This document shows positions 54,510-63,481 of a stretch of DNA of 64,000 bases, in pieces (within the stretch, counting starts at the first letter, position 1; each line of letters opens with the position of its first letter). The position numbers were made by a program, and so were the translations under genes. The notes below the pieces were generated by a model that searched no databases, was not told the DNA's origin, and worked only from the letters and a program-made list of their open reading frames with translations. The stretch is from Cobetia amphilecti. Lineage in GTDB: Bacteria; Pseudomonadota; Gammaproteobacteria; Pseudomonadales; Halomonadaceae. The stretch lies in the NCBI RefSeq assembly GCF_030010415.1, contig NZ_JASCSA010000009.1; one strand, 5' to 3'.

Positions 54510-55019
54510 TCAGGGTTCGCCATGCAGATAGGCGGCGCCTGGTGCGACCAGCAGGCGACGCAGGGCACGGCGCCCCAGCAGAATGGGGTGACGCATCTGG
54601 GAGCGGTCCACCAGCGTCATGTCGATATCGTAGTCGAGCCCGGCCAGCTTCATGCGCGAGCGGATCGCGTAGCGCCATTCGGCCTGACCATTGGATGAGC
54701 GCACGCGGCGGCGATCATGCACCGGCGTCTCGACCGTATGCGGCGGGGAGTCGCTACCGCCGGTCCGGGTGATGAAGCGAACCCACAGATCATCGTTATG
54801 TTCGAAGACCTCGATGCTCTCGGCATGCAGCGCACTGGAATGCGCACCGGTGTCGATCTTGGCGTTGAGGTGCAGCTTGAGTTCCGGCAGCTCGATCAGC
54901 TCACGCCGACCCACCACGCCCCGCGGACGAAAGCCCAGCAGGTCATGATTCAGTGTCTTGAGATCGAGGGGCGGTGCCTTGTCGAAGTGATGACGCGAAG
55001 TGTTCTTGTGATGCGACAT
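54510..55019 (-). CDS. rimB: RimB-like retropepsin-type protease (DUF/Zn_protease PF05618 family)
   Basis: A 169-aa protein with the retropepsin-like active-site motif AKIDTGAHSSALHA (Asp about residue 56) and the core VGRRELIELPEL and HPILLGRRALRRLLV of the family formerly annotated ATP-dependent zinc protease (RloA). In Pseudomonas fluorescens RimB is a small protease of this family that works with RimK on RpsF; the adjacency to rimK is the basis for the name. A promoter is visible upstream at 55146-55174. Confidence 0.8.
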   Translation of the reverse strand: MSHHKNTSRHHFDKAPPLDLKTLNHDLLGFRPRGVVGRRELIELPELKLHLNAKIDTGAHSSALHAESIEVFEHNDDLWVRFITRTGGSDSPPHTVETPVHDRRRVRSSNGQAEWRYAIRSRMKLAGLDYDIDMTLVDRSQMRHPILLGRRALRRLLVAPGAAYLHGEP

Positions 55020-55145
55020 GTTTCATCCTGAATCAGAGGGCGTGAGCGAAGCGGGCAGCGGCTCACGGCATGAAGACACCGGGCAGGCGCGGCACAGCGT
55101 AATGTGCGTTGCCGGCATGGCGGGGTAATGGCCAGGCGGGCGCGC

Positions 55146-55174
55146 AGCATAGTCACTTAACGTACTGACAGCAA
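55146..55174 (-). promoter_or_regulatory. Sigma-70 promoter of rimB-rimK
   Basis: On the minus strand TTGCTG and TATGCT are separated by exactly 17 bases, about 130 bases before the rimB start. Confidence 0.6.
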
Positions 55175-55495
55175 TCCTTGCTGAAGCCTCTTTTTTCGCG
55201 TCACGAAGCGGGGGATGACGGTGGCGCGGACAGCGCCCGGCAAAACCTCCCCGGGCACGTGGTCATGGCGCGCTTTCATCGCCGTCAGACGCCTCGCTTG
55301 CGGGCGCTGGGCAAGTCACCCACGGCCACAGGCGCGGGTGGCATCGTGCAACTGGCGCGTCGCAACTTGCCCTGTTCACCGGTGCCGATCAGCCCCGATT
55401 CCACGACTCGATCAAGTGTCTGTTCAAGTGTTCGATCAAGTGTCGTGGGTTATGCGCATGATCTCAAGCACTGTCACCTGTGGGCATGCCCGGCG
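55175..55495. other. Gap with short repeats
   Basis: No gene is supported. A 12-bp pattern, cgatcaagtgt / gttcaagtgt / cgatcaagtgt, repeats three times at about 55409-55444. The remaining sequence shows no terminator or promoter I can defend, though the 374-aa DUF3549 gene ends at 55496 and should terminate here on the minus strand. Confidence 0.5.
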
Positions 55496-56620
55496 TCAAT
55501 GACGCGGGGCAGGATTGCCGGTATCGGCCTGGCGAGTTAGGGCGGCGAGCGCCTGACCCAGCGGGCTGTCCGCGCTTGCATTGCGCAGCGTCATCAGCAC
55601 CGGCAGACGCAGACGCGGAATCAGGGCGAGGTCGCGGGCCAGGGCAGCGAAGTTGGCCTGCGGGCAGCTGGCCAGGCGGGTCAGGAAGGCCGGCAGACGT
55701 TCGGCATCTTCCAGGTGGGCGTAGCCGCGCGCGGCGATTGCGACCAGCACGTCGACATTGACGGCCTCGTCGTCGGCCAGCAGGGCATCGATCCACTCCG
55801 CCGCCGCAGGCCGTGGGCTGGCACCGGCGGCCCGCAGGCAGGCGCACAGCGTCTCCAGGTCCCCCAGGTCACGCGCGGCCTGGCCACGCGCGATCAGGGC
55901 GGAGAGCAGCTCGGTCTCGTATTCCTCCGGCAGCTGGCCAGCCAGCTGGGCATGGGCGGGCGGCGCCTGCTCCAGACACAGCGCGATGGCGCGCAGCGGC
56001 GTATCCGGCAGGTCAGCCAGACGCTGCACGAAGGCGGCGGCAAGCTCGCCGGACAACTCGCCGCGTCGTGTCAGCACGTCGGCAATGCCCTGCAGGCCCA
56101 GTGACGGCCAGTCATCCAGCGGTAGCTGGGCGGTGAGATACTGCTCGGCGAGCTCGTAGTACTGGCTGGCAGGGCGGTCACAATCGAGGCTGGCGCGGGC
56201 GTGCAGCATGGCGCGCAGGCTGTCATCCGGCGTGAAGGCCAGCGGGTTGTCCTGCATCAGGTTGTCGATCTTGCCTGCCTCTGCCTGCTGGAGATCAGGC
56301 CGGCCGACGGTCAGCGCCGTCTGACCCAGCGTCGTGATCAGGCGTTCGAGGAAGGCGTCGCGTTGCGCGGGAGACAGACGGCCTTCCTCATCCAGCGGCA
56401 AGGCCAGAAACCACACCAGCGGATCGTCGAGCCCGGCCGGACGGAACACGCATGCCAGGCGTGCCTGGCCCTTGAAGGGCTGCTCCCACGGCTGCTGTTC
56501 GGTCTCGAAGGCTTCGAGTTGCTCAAGACTGAGCGGCGCCAGGGTGCGACCCAGGTGATAAAGGTGCAGCTCGGCGCCGGTGCGTGTGAAGAAGTTGCTC
56601 AAGGAAGAGAGAGGAGTCAT
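55496..56620 (-). CDS. DUF3549 family protein
   Basis: A cytosolic protein of about 374 aa belonging to the DUF3549 family of gammaproteobacteria (function unknown). Recognisable parts are the start SLSNFFTRTGAELHLYHLGRTLAPLSLEQLEAFETEQQPWEQPFKGQARLACVF, the DPLVWFLALPLDEEGRLSPAQRDAFLERL segment, and a helical-repeat C-terminal half rich in Leu and Ala. I chose the ATG at 56620; a GTG four codons upstream is also possible. The protein has no signal peptide or membrane helix. It is divergent from the ABC importer genes. Confidence 0.8.
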   Translation of the reverse strand: MTPLSSLSNFFTRTGAELHLYHLGRTLAPLSLEQLEAFETEQQPWEQPFKGQARLACVFRPAGLDDPLVWFLALPLDEEGRLSPAQRDAFLERLITTLGQTALTVGRPDLQQAEAGKIDNLMQDNPLAFTPDDSLRAMLHARASLDCDRPASQYYELAEQYLTAQLPLDDWPSLGLQGIADVLTRRGELSGELAAAFVQRLADLPDTPLRAIALCLEQAPPAHAQLAGQLPEEYETELLSALIARGQAARDLGDLETLCACLRAAGASPRPAAAEWIDALLADDEAVNVDVLVAIAARGYAHLEDAERLPAFLTRLASCPQANFAALARDLALIPRLRLPVLMTLRNASADSPLGQALAALTRQADTGNPAPRH

Positions 56621-56999
56621 GAGGCTCACCACGGCTGTGTCTCCGCCACGCCTTGGCTGGGCGTGCGGAAGAACGGAAGAAAAGAGTCTTGTCGAGCATC
56701 ATTGCCACGCGTGGCATGTGTCGCTGAGTGACAGCTGCCGGCGCGTGACATGTGCCTGAGCATGTCTGGAATGGCAGCGACTTTAGCGATTCACCGGCTG
56801 TCATGCCACCCGCTGGCGTGTGATGACGGCCAGAGGGAAGAGGGCGACCTGATCCTATTATGGCCGCTCTTTCGACCCGTGATGGCTTGACAGATGACGC
56901 GGCACCTCAAGTCCCGCTGAGCGTTTTGCAGGTTGATGATTTTTTGATCAATTTTCGTCATCCCACGGCTGGCGCGGCTTGCAGCGTGACCGAGACGGG

Positions 57000-57008
57000 T
57001 TATCCACA
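57000..57008 (+). other. Perfect DnaA-box nonamer
   Basis: TTATCCACA matches the R1-type DnaA consensus exactly, within an AT-rich stretch that also contains TGATCAATTTTC at about 56946-56957. Only one box was found, and there is no dnaA, gidA or parAB neighbour, so this is not an origin signature by itself. Confidence 0.4.
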
Positions 57009-57184
57009 GCATCGTCCACGGATGGCGTGAATAACTGTCATCCACTTGTCGTCAGGCTGACATCTAGCGCTGCAGGTAGCCCAGAAGGCGTCACTGGCCC
57101 GCCATGGCAGGCATGCTAGAATCGCGCTCATTGACACAATTGCTGTCTTATTCCTTCTGGTTATGACCTTAAGGGATGAAATGA

Positions 57185-57213
57185 TTGGGAATGCGGGGCA
57201 GTCCCGTTATCCT
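57185..57213 (+). promoter_or_regulatory. Candidate promoter of the ABC importer operon
   Basis: TTGGGA (57185-57190) and TATCCT (57208-57213) with a 17-base spacer, about 130 bases before the binding-protein gene. The spacer contains a small dyad (cggggcagtcccg), which could bind a regulator. Confidence 0.45.
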
Positions 57214-57340
57214 ATACAACCAAATCACATATAAAAGGCTGTGCTTATACCTGTTCTGTTGGCTCGACATCCGCGATCAGCCGAATGTCAGCGACCGTCC
57301 AGCGCCAATGGCTCAGTCTTGCGATCCACGAGGAATCCCG

Positions 57341-58135
57341 ATGCGCCAATCACGTTCGCTCGCAGCTGTCTTCTCTTCTACCGCTCTCAAGGGCGCCGTG
57401 ATGGCTGCCGCGCTGGGCGCGACCACCCTGGGCAGCCTGGCGGCACAGGCTGACACCCTCAAGGTCGGCATGTCGGGCGGCTACTTCCCGTTCACCTTCG
57501 TCAAGCAGGACAAGCTGCAGGGCTTTGAAGTGGATGTCCTCAACGCCGTCGGCGAGATCACCGGCGACGACATCGAATTCGTGACCATGAGCTTCTCCGG
57601 CCTGATCGGCTCGCTGGAAGCCGGCCGCATCGACACCGTGGCCAACCAGATCACCATCACCGATGCGCGTAAGGCCAAGTTCGCCTTCACCCAGCCCTAC
57701 GTCTATGACGGGGCTCAGGTGGTCAAGCGTCGCGGCAATGACGAGATCACTGGCGTCGAGTCCCTCAAGGGCCACAGCGTAGCGGTCAACCTGGGCTCCA
57801 ACTACGAAGCGCTGATGAAAGAGCTGCCGTACGCCGACCAGATCGACATCAAGACCTATGAGTCCAACATCGAGCAGGACACCGCTCTGGGCCGTGTCGA
57901 TGCCTTCGTGATGGACCGCGTCAGTGCAAGCCAGGTCATCCAGAAGACGCCGCTGCCGCTGGAACTGGCTGGCAAGCCGTTCTCGCGCCTGGAGAACGCA
58001 CTGCCGTTCCGCAAGGACGCTGAAGGCGAGGCCAAGCGTGACGAGGTGGATGCCGCGCTGACCGAGCTCAAGGAAAATGGCCGCCTGGCCGAGATTTCCA
58101 ACAAGTGGTTCGGCAACGACATCACCACGCCTTGA
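57341..58135 (+). CDS. Amino acid ABC transporter substrate-binding protein (TcyJ/FliY-like)
   Basis: A 264-aa periplasmic binding protein with a signal peptide ending LAAQA and an SBP_bac_3 domain: DTLKVGMSGGYFPFTFVKQDKLQGFEVDVLNAVGE, the QITITDARKAKFAFTQPYVYDGAQVVK hinge and the C-terminal ELKENGRLAEISNKWFGNDIT. The family binds polar amino acids; similarity to E. coli TcyJ (FliY) and Bacillus TcyJ/K suggests cystine, but this is inferred. It heads a three-gene importer operon and is followed by a stable stem-loop, as often seen where the binding protein must be made in excess. Confidence 0.82.
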   Translation: MRQSRSLAAVFSSTALKGAVMAAALGATTLGSLAAQADTLKVGMSGGYFPFTFVKQDKLQGFEVDVLNAVGEITGDDIEFVTMSFSGLIGSLEAGRIDTVANQITITDARKAKFAFTQPYVYDGAQVVKRRGNDEITGVESLKGHSVAVNLGSNYEALMKELPYADQIDIKTYESNIEQDTALGRVDAFVMDRVSASQVIQKTPLPLELAGKPFSRLENALPFRKDAEGEAKRDEVDAALTELKENGRLAEISNKWFGNDITTP

Positions 58136-58187
58136 ACATTGCCCGCTGCGCCCTGATACAAGGGCGCATGCCAGGATGTCATGTGCA

Positions 58188-58218
58188 AACGGGGTGACGG
58201 CTTGACCGTCGCCCCGTT
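58188..58218 (+). terminator. Intercistronic stem-loop after the binding-protein gene
   Basis: aacggggtgacgg pairs with ccgtcgccccgtt, a 13-bp stem with one G-T pair and a 5-base loop, 50 bases after the stop codon. No T-run follows, so it probably stabilises the upstream message or partly attenuates the permease genes. Confidence 0.65.
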
Positions 58219-58282
58219 GTCGTCATGTCGACGGGTGTCTTTCCAGACCCTCAGCCAAGCCCCCAGCCTGTCCGGATAACGA

Positions 58283-58957
58283 ATGGATACTCTCAATATC
58301 GATTACATGCTTGGCCTGTTGCCGGTCATGCTCAAATACCTGCCACTGACACTCAAGATGGCCTGTATCGGCATGGTGGCCGCGCTGGTGCTGGCCTCGC
58401 TGTTGGCGGTAGTGCGGGTGCTCAAGGTGCCGGTGCTGAACGCGCTGACCATCGTGTTCATCTCCTTCTTCCGCGGCACGCCGCTGCTGGTGCAGTTGTT
58501 CCTGTTCTACTACGGCCTGCCGCAGGTGATGGCGTTTCTGACCCAGATCGATGGCGTCACCGCGACGATTCTCGGCCTGACGCTGCACTTCTCGGCCTAC
58601 ATGGCCGAATCCATCCGCGCCGCCATCGTCGGGGTCGATCGCAGCCAGACCGAGGCGGCGCTCTCCATCGGCATGACCAATGTCCAGCTGATGCGACGCA
58701 TCGTGCTGCCCCAGGCGGCCCGCGTGGCGGCCCCCACGCTGATGAACTACTTCGTGGACATGATCAAGTCCACGTCGCTGGCCTTCACGCTGGGGGTGAC
58801 CGAGTTGATGGGCGCGACCCAGAAGGAAGCGGCCAGCAGCTTCCTGTACTTTGAATCCTTCATCATGGTGGCCATCGTCTACTGGGTGATGGTGGAAGGG
58901 CTGTCCTTCGTGCAGCGCTGGATGGAGAAACGTCTCAACAAGGCCTATCAGCGATGA
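58283..58957 (+). CDS. Amino acid ABC transporter permease (TcyL-like)
   Basis: A 224-aa inner-membrane permease of the HisM/GlnP type with about five helices. It has the FFRGTPLLVQLFLFYYGLPQ segment and the ATPase-coupling EAA loop SQTEAALSIGMTNVQLMRRIVLPQAARVAAPTLMNYF. Length and pattern match TcyL. It ends with ATGA overlapping the ATPase gene, so the two are translationally coupled. Confidence 0.88.
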   Translation: MDTLNIDYMLGLLPVMLKYLPLTLKMACIGMVAALVLASLLAVVRVLKVPVLNALTIVFISFFRGTPLLVQLFLFYYGLPQVMAFLTQIDGVTATILGLTLHFSAYMAESIRAAIVGVDRSQTEAALSIGMTNVQLMRRIVLPQAARVAAPTLMNYFVDMIKSTSLAFTLGVTELMGATQKEAASSFLYFESFIMVAIVYWVMVEGLSFVQRWMEKRLNKAYQR

Positions 58958-59718
58958 TTGCAGTCAGAAACCTGGTCAAGAAATTCGGCGGGCAGGCCGT
59001 ACTCGATGGCATCACTCTGGAAGTGAAGCAGGGTGAGATCATCGTCGTCATCGGCCCGTCAGGCACCGGCAAGTCCACGCTGCTGCGCTGCATCAACTTC
59101 CTCGAGCAGCCCGATGGTGGCGAGATCCAGATTGGCGAACGCAAGGTCGAGGCCACACGCGCCAGCCGTCACGATATTCTCGGCCTGCGTCGCAGCAGTG
59201 CCTTCGTGTTCCAGAACTATGCGCTGTTCGCCAACAAGACGGCGCTCGAGAACATTGCCGAGGGCCTGATCGTCGTCAATGGCTGGCCCAAGGCCAAGGC
59301 GCACCAGCGGGCGCGCGAGATTCTCGAGCGTATCGGCATGAGCGAGAAGGCGGATGCCTTCCCGGCGGCTCTGTCAGGCGGTCAGCAGCAGCGTATCGGC
59401 ATCGGGCGCGCCATGGCCGCCCAGGCCGAGGTGATCCTGTTCGATGAGCCGACCTCGGCACTGGACCCGGAATGGGTCGATGAGGTGCTGGAGCTGATGA
59501 AGCAGCTGGCGGTCGAGCGCCAGACCATGATCGTGGTCACCCACGAGATGCAGTTCGCGCGGGAAGTCGCCGACCGCGTCATCTTCATGGAAGGCGGACG
59601 TATCGTCGAACAGGGGCCGCCGAGCCAGCTGTTCAGTGCGCCGAAGGATGACCGCACGCGCGCCTTCCTGCGCAAGGTGCTGGATGAAGTGCCGCCGCAG
59701 TGCGCCGAGGGAATCTGA
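58954..59718 (+). CDS. Amino acid ABC transporter ATPase (TcyN-like)
   Basis: A 254-aa cytosolic ATPase. Walker A GPSGTGKSTLLRCINFLE (about 33-50), signature ALSGGQQQRIGIGRAM, Walker B VILFDEPTSALDPEWV and the switch VTHEMQFAREVADRVIFMEGGRIVEQG are present, all standard for polar amino acid importers. It completes the operon, which ends at a strong inverted repeat at 59788. Substrate assignment to cystine is inferred from the related E. coli yecSC/fliY and Bacillus tcyJKLMN systems. Confidence 0.88.
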   Translation: MIAVRNLVKKFGGQAVLDGITLEVKQGEIIVVIGPSGTGKSTLLRCINFLEQPDGGEIQIGERKVEATRASRHDILGLRRSSAFVFQNYALFANKTALENIAEGLIVVNGWPKAKAHQRAREILERIGMSEKADAFPAALSGGQQQRIGIGRAMAAQAEVILFDEPTSALDPEWVDEVLELMKQLAVERQTMIVVTHEMQFAREVADRVIFMEGGRIVEQGPPSQLFSAPKDDRTRAFLRKVLDEVPPQCAEGI

Positions 59719-59787
59719 TGCTGCCCGGTTGAGGGAATGCCCCTCAGGCCACCTGAGATAACGCCTCGGGCAGCATCTGCGACAGAC

Positions 59788-59825
59788 ACAACGGCCACCG
59801 CGATATCCATCGCGGTGGCCGTTGT
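59788..59825. terminator. Terminator after the ABC importer
   Basis: acaacggccaccgcga pairs with tcgcggtggccgttgt, a perfect 16-bp stem with a 6-base loop, between the importer and the convergent comFB-like gene. Confidence 0.82.
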
Positions 59826-59909
59826 CGTTTCGCTGGCGGTGATCATTGATCCGCTTCTGATGTTGCAGGGCGCGTTCAGGGCGACGCTTCATGGGGCCGC
59901 AGCGCTTGG

Positions 59910-60176
59910 CTAGCCGTGGCGGGGCATCGAACGCACCTTGTCGAAGGCTTCCTGAAGCGCCATCGAGACGCGCTCTTCCAGCAGCTCCTGCTCGGCGGGC
60001 GCCATGTAGAACGCCATGTCGACGTCGTGGCGGATATAGCGGGGCGCCAGCTGATTGAGCGCGATGCAGGCCACGTCTTCGCGGCTGTCGACATCCATGG
60101 CGTGGCTATCGGGGTGCAAGCGCAGCTGGTCGAGCACCAGCTGCTCCATGTAGTTGTGTACGCCTGCGCTTTCCAT
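59910..60176 (-). CDS. Late competence ComFB-family protein
   Basis: An 88-aa protein with the ComFB signature: NYMEQLVLDQLRLHP, then DVACIALNQLAPRYIRHDVDMAFYM. ComFB-domain proteins occur in competence operons of Firmicutes and in c-di-GMP or c-di-AMP related contexts in other phyla; their role in proteobacteria is not established. Here the gene stands alone, away from competence or pilus genes. An AGGAGG lies about 9 bases before the ATG, so it is well translated. Confidence 0.78.
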   Translation of the reverse strand: MESAGVHNYMEQLVLDQLRLHPDSHAMDVDSREDVACIALNQLAPRYIRHDVDMAFYMAPAEQELLEERVSMALQEAFDKVRSMPRHG

Positions 60177-60372
60177 GTGTATTGCCTCCTGGTGATGGGG
60201 TGCTATCTCCCATGCAGGGCCGTGCCCCCTGACATGTCGATCCCTTCAGTGTGCTCATCAGTATGTTCATCCGAGCTGACTGTGACGCTCTCCCTCCCGC
60301 AGGCAAGCAAGGTTGCTGGCGGCAGGACAGCAGGCGGCGGAGTCTTGGGTGTCGCCTGCCGCTCAAGGCCTG

Positions 60373-62361
60373 TCAGCCGGTCAGCAGGCGGGTTTCCGCC
60401 TCTTCAATATGATCAGCCAATCCCGATAATACCAGTGTATCGCCACACGCCAGCGTCAGGTCGCCGGTGGGTTCTTCCAGGTTCTCGCCACTGGCGCGCA
60501 CCACGCGTGAGACGAGAATGCCGCACACTTCCGGCAGGGCGATGTCGTCCAGTCGCCGGCCACAGGCCCAGGCATCGGCGGTCAGCGTCAGCGGATGTCG
60601 CCGCAGCAGCGGGTTGCCGCGTTTGTCGGTCAGCTGGGACTGCTGACCATGGAAATAGCCATGCAGCATGCTGTAGCGCGCCTCGCGCGCATTCTGGATC
60701 GAGCGCGCCACGCGGCGGAAGGGCACCTCGAGATTGACCAGCACATGCGAGACCAGCATCAGCGAGCCCTCGAGCACCTCGGGAATCACCTCGGTGGCTC
60801 CGGCGGCCTTGTAGGTCTCGAGGTCCGCGTCATCCTGGGTGCGCACCAGCACCTTGAGGTTCTCGAGCTCCAACGGCTGGATGGCGCGCAGAATGGCCAG
60901 CGCGTGCGAGAGCTGATTGACGGTAATCACCACCTGACGGGCGCGCTCGATACCGAGTGCGCGCAGGATTTCCAGTCGCTGCGCATCACCGAACACCACC
61001 GGCTCGCCGGCGCTGGCCGCCTCGTGGACGCGGATGGGGTCGGCATCGATGGCGATCCACTCAAGTTTCTCCTGAGTGAGAAATCGCCCCACCGTCTGGC
61101 CGACACGCCCGAAGCCGCACACGATGACATGGCCACTGAGCGGGGCGGTGGCGGCGCTCAGCTCCGCGGTGGTGTGCGGGTTCTCCTGGGTGGGTGTGGT
61201 GGAGCGACACAGGCGGCGCGTCAGCTGCTGGTTGTGGCGAATCAGGCTCGGCGTGACCACCAGCGAGCCGATGATGATCGCCACCACCAGGCCCACGGTC
61301 TCGTTGTCCATCAGGCGTTGCTGACTGGCCAGGGCCAGCAGCGCGAAGCCGAATTCACCGCCCTGGGACAGCACCAGGCCAGTGCGCAGCGCGCTGTCCA
61401 GCGGGCGGCCGGAGAGGCGCGCCAGTCCGGTGATCAGCAGTGCCTTGGTCGCCAGCAGGCAGGCCACGCCGATGACGACCCAATACCACTGGGCCAGCAA
61501 CACCTGCGGGTCCAGCAACATGCCCACCGAGACGAAGAACAGCCCCAGCAGGATGTCGCGGAAGGGTCGGATGTCGGCCTCGATCTGATGGCGGAAATGA
61601 CTCTCGCCGAGCATCATCCCGGCCAGGAAGGCGCCCAGCGCCATCGACAGGTGCAGGCTGTGGGTCAGCCAGGCGGAGAACAGCGCCACCAGCAGCACGG
61701 TGAGCACGAACAGCTCTTCCGAGCGCGCGCGCGAGATTTCCTGGAACACGAACGGCAGCACCCACTTGCCGATCATCAGCATCACCGCCACCAGCCCGAG
61801 CCCCTTGATGAGCATCAGGCCCAGGTCGCTGAGCAGCTGGCTGCCATCACCGGCCATGGCGGGAATCAGGATCAGGAACAGCAGGGCGGCGAGATCCTGG
61901 AACAGCAGCACGCCCACGGCGGCGTGGCCGTGGGGGCTGTCCAGCTCATTCCAGCGCGCCAGTTCCCGCGTGACGATGGCGGTGGAGGAAAGCCCCAGCG
62001 CGCCTGCCGCGACCAGCGCTGCCGCCGGTGACAGGCCAAGCGCCGAGCCCAGTGCCCAGAACAGGCCGCTGCATACCGCCACCTGACAGGCGCCCAGCCC
62101 GAACACCGTGGTCTTGAGCGCGCGCATGCGCGGCACCGAGAATTCGAGGCCGAGCGAGAAGAGCAGAAATACCAGCCCGAATTCCGACAGGAAGGCGAGT
62201 TCTTCCGGGCGACCGATCCAGCCCGCCAGATGAGGGCCGACCAGAAAGCCGACCGCCAGATAGGCCAGCACCGGCGGCAGATGCAGGCGGCGGAACAGCG
62301 CCGCGGCCACTACCGAGGCTCCCAGCAGTATCATCACATCATTGAACAGCGTGTCTGCCAT
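60373..62361 (-). CDS. Kef/CPA2-type monovalent cation:proton antiporter with TrkA domains
   Basis: A 662-aa membrane antiporter of the KefB/KefC/YbaL family, probably exchanging K+ (or Na+) for H+. The N-terminal 12-13 helices (about 1-385) include LAYLAVGFLVGPHLAGWIG, LFLLFSLGLEFSVPRMRAL and GVLLFQDLAALLFLILIPA. A TrkA-N Rossmann domain (HVIVCGFGRVGQTVGRFL, FGDAQRLEILRALG) is followed by a TrkA-C domain (about 575-662) ending LTG. The start at 62361 has AGGAGG upstream. There is no kefF/kefG partner nearby, so glutathione gating is doubtful. Confidence 0.9.
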   Translation of the reverse strand: MADTLFNDVMILLGASVVAAALFRRLHLPPVLAYLAVGFLVGPHLAGWIGRPEELAFLSEFGLVFLLFSLGLEFSVPRMRALKTTVFGLGACQVAVCSGLFWALGSALGLSPAAALVAAGALGLSSTAIVTRELARWNELDSPHGHAAVGVLLFQDLAALLFLILIPAMAGDGSQLLSDLGLMLIKGLGLVAVMLMIGKWVLPFVFQEISRARSEELFVLTVLLVALFSAWLTHSLHLSMALGAFLAGMMLGESHFRHQIEADIRPFRDILLGLFFVSVGMLLDPQVLLAQWYWVVIGVACLLATKALLITGLARLSGRPLDSALRTGLVLSQGGEFGFALLALASQQRLMDNETVGLVVAIIIGSLVVTPSLIRHNQQLTRRLCRSTTPTQENPHTTAELSAATAPLSGHVIVCGFGRVGQTVGRFLTQEKLEWIAIDADPIRVHEAASAGEPVVFGDAQRLEILRALGIERARQVVITVNQLSHALAILRAIQPLELENLKVLVRTQDDADLETYKAAGATEVIPEVLEGSLMLVSHVLVNLEVPFRRVARSIQNAREARYSMLHGYFHGQQSQLTDKRGNPLLRRHPLTLTADAWACGRRLDDIALPEVCGILVSRVVRASGENLEEPTGDLTLACGDTLVLSGLADHIEEAETRLLTG

Positions 62362-62436
62362 GCGGCCTCCTGGCCTTCCGTGAGCATCATCGGGATAATA
62401 GCGTGAACGAACCATGCATGATTTGACGGAGGTCGC

Positions 62437-62802
62437 ATGAATCCGACTGAACAACCCCAGGACGGCGAGATCGCCGGCAATCCCTACGACGAGCTGCGCG
62501 CGCTGCTGGCACGTCTGGAAGCGACCATGAAGGCAGCAGACCTGTGGCGCATGGACACGCCATCCCCGCAGGCCTTCATGAGTGTGGAGCCATTCTGTGT
62601 CGATCGCATGGACATGGGCCAGTGGCTGCGCTTCGTGTTCATTGCCCGTCTGCAAGCGCTGTGCGATGCCCGCGCGCCGTTCCCCGCCAAGTGTGAAGTG
62701 GCGCCGGCCATCGAGGCCTGGCTGAAGGATGCCCGCCCCGAGCGCCGCGTGGCGATGACGGAAGTGATTCGCGAGATCGACACGCTGATCACGACGCACT
62801 GA
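62437..62802 (+). CDS. yqcC: YqcC-family protein
   Basis: A 121-aa cytosolic protein of the YqcC (DUF446) family, function unknown. The conserved pattern LWRMDTPSPQAFMSVEPFCVDRMDMGQWLRFVFIARLQALCD matches E. coli YqcC (WRNDEPQPHQFNSTQPFFMDTM). Divergent from the antiporter gene, and 117 bases before the gamma-glutamylcyclotransferase gene. Confidence 0.85.
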   Translation: MNPTEQPQDGEIAGNPYDELRALLARLEATMKAADLWRMDTPSPQAFMSVEPFCVDRMDMGQWLRFVFIARLQALCDARAPFPAKCEVAPAIEAWLKDARPERRVAMTEVIREIDTLITTH

Positions 62803-62919
62803 TTGCCGGGCAGGCATCTCACCTCGCACTGAGCCTCCTCTACCCGACACCTCCCACTCTGCCCCTATGCAGGCGTGATGCCCTCGCATTGCGCCTCGAG
62901 ACAACTGTCAGGAGCTTGC

Positions 62920-63420
62920 ATGGCCTATTACTTCGCCTACGGCAGCAACATGAATCCGGCGCGTGTCGAGGCACGCATCGGCGAGACGCGACGGGCCGTG
63001 CATGGTTGGCTGCAAGAGCATCGCCTGAGTTTCGACAAGGCCTCTCGGGTCGATGGTATCGCGCATGCCAACGTGCAGCCTGCGCCGGGCGAGCGCGTCG
63101 AAGGCGTGCTGTATGAGCTGCTCGAGGCCGAGCAGATCACGCTGATGGACCCCTTCGAAGGCCGCCCGCATGAATATGAGCGTTTCCTTCATCCCATCGT
63201 CACCCGTGAAGGCGTGATCGACGCCTGGGTGTATGTAGCGCTGCCCGAGCGCACCGCCGAGGGCCTCAAGCCGGCGCGCGAATACCTGGAGCACCTGCTT
63301 GGCGGGCGCGACTTCCTGACGCCGGACTACTTCACGGCGCTTACCGGCGTCGAGGCCGTGCATGCGCTGGATGACGCCACCCTGGCTCAGCTGGGCCTGT
63401 CGCGCACTACGCCGCGCTGA
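62920..63420 (+). CDS. Gamma-glutamylcyclotransferase (AIG2/GGCT-like)
   Basis: A 166-aa enzyme of the GGCT-like fold that releases 5-oxoproline from gamma-glutamyl amines. The start MAYYFAYGSNMNPARV is the classic substrate loop, followed by RVEGVLYELLEAEQITLMDPFEGRPHEYERF, where Glu supplies the catalytic residue in E-G-R-P. ATG 62920 is preceded by CAGGAG; in-frame codons upstream lack similarity. Substrate in vivo unknown. Confidence 0.88.
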   Translation: MAYYFAYGSNMNPARVEARIGETRRAVHGWLQEHRLSFDKASRVDGIAHANVQPAPGERVEGVLYELLEAEQITLMDPFEGRPHEYERFLHPIVTREGVIDAWVYVALPERTAEGLKPAREYLEHLLGGRDFLTPDYFTALTGVEAVHALDDATLAQLGLSRTTPR

Positions 63421-63481
63421 CGGTCGCCTGACAGCGGACGGGTGCCTGTCATCTGTTTTCGGTCAGCTGTCGTGTGGCAAC

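Larger units (their letters stand above)
56633..57340. other. Intergenic region before the ABC importer
   Basis: About 700 bases without a gene, AT-richer than its surroundings around 56930-56960 and 57110-57240. It contains a perfect DnaA-type nonamer (57000-57008) and a promoter candidate (57185-57213). I see no tRNA, no small ORF with a convincing RBS and no repeat array. Confidence 0.5.

Noticed and set aside
56990..57020. Chromosome origin
   Set aside because: Only one clear DnaA box and no origin-associated genes (dnaA, gidA, parAB, rpmH) nearby.
60595..62031. A 478-codon plus-strand frame over the antiporter gene
   Set aside because: Shadow of the antiporter: Gln/His-rich with no domain, as expected from the reverse of membrane-helix codons.
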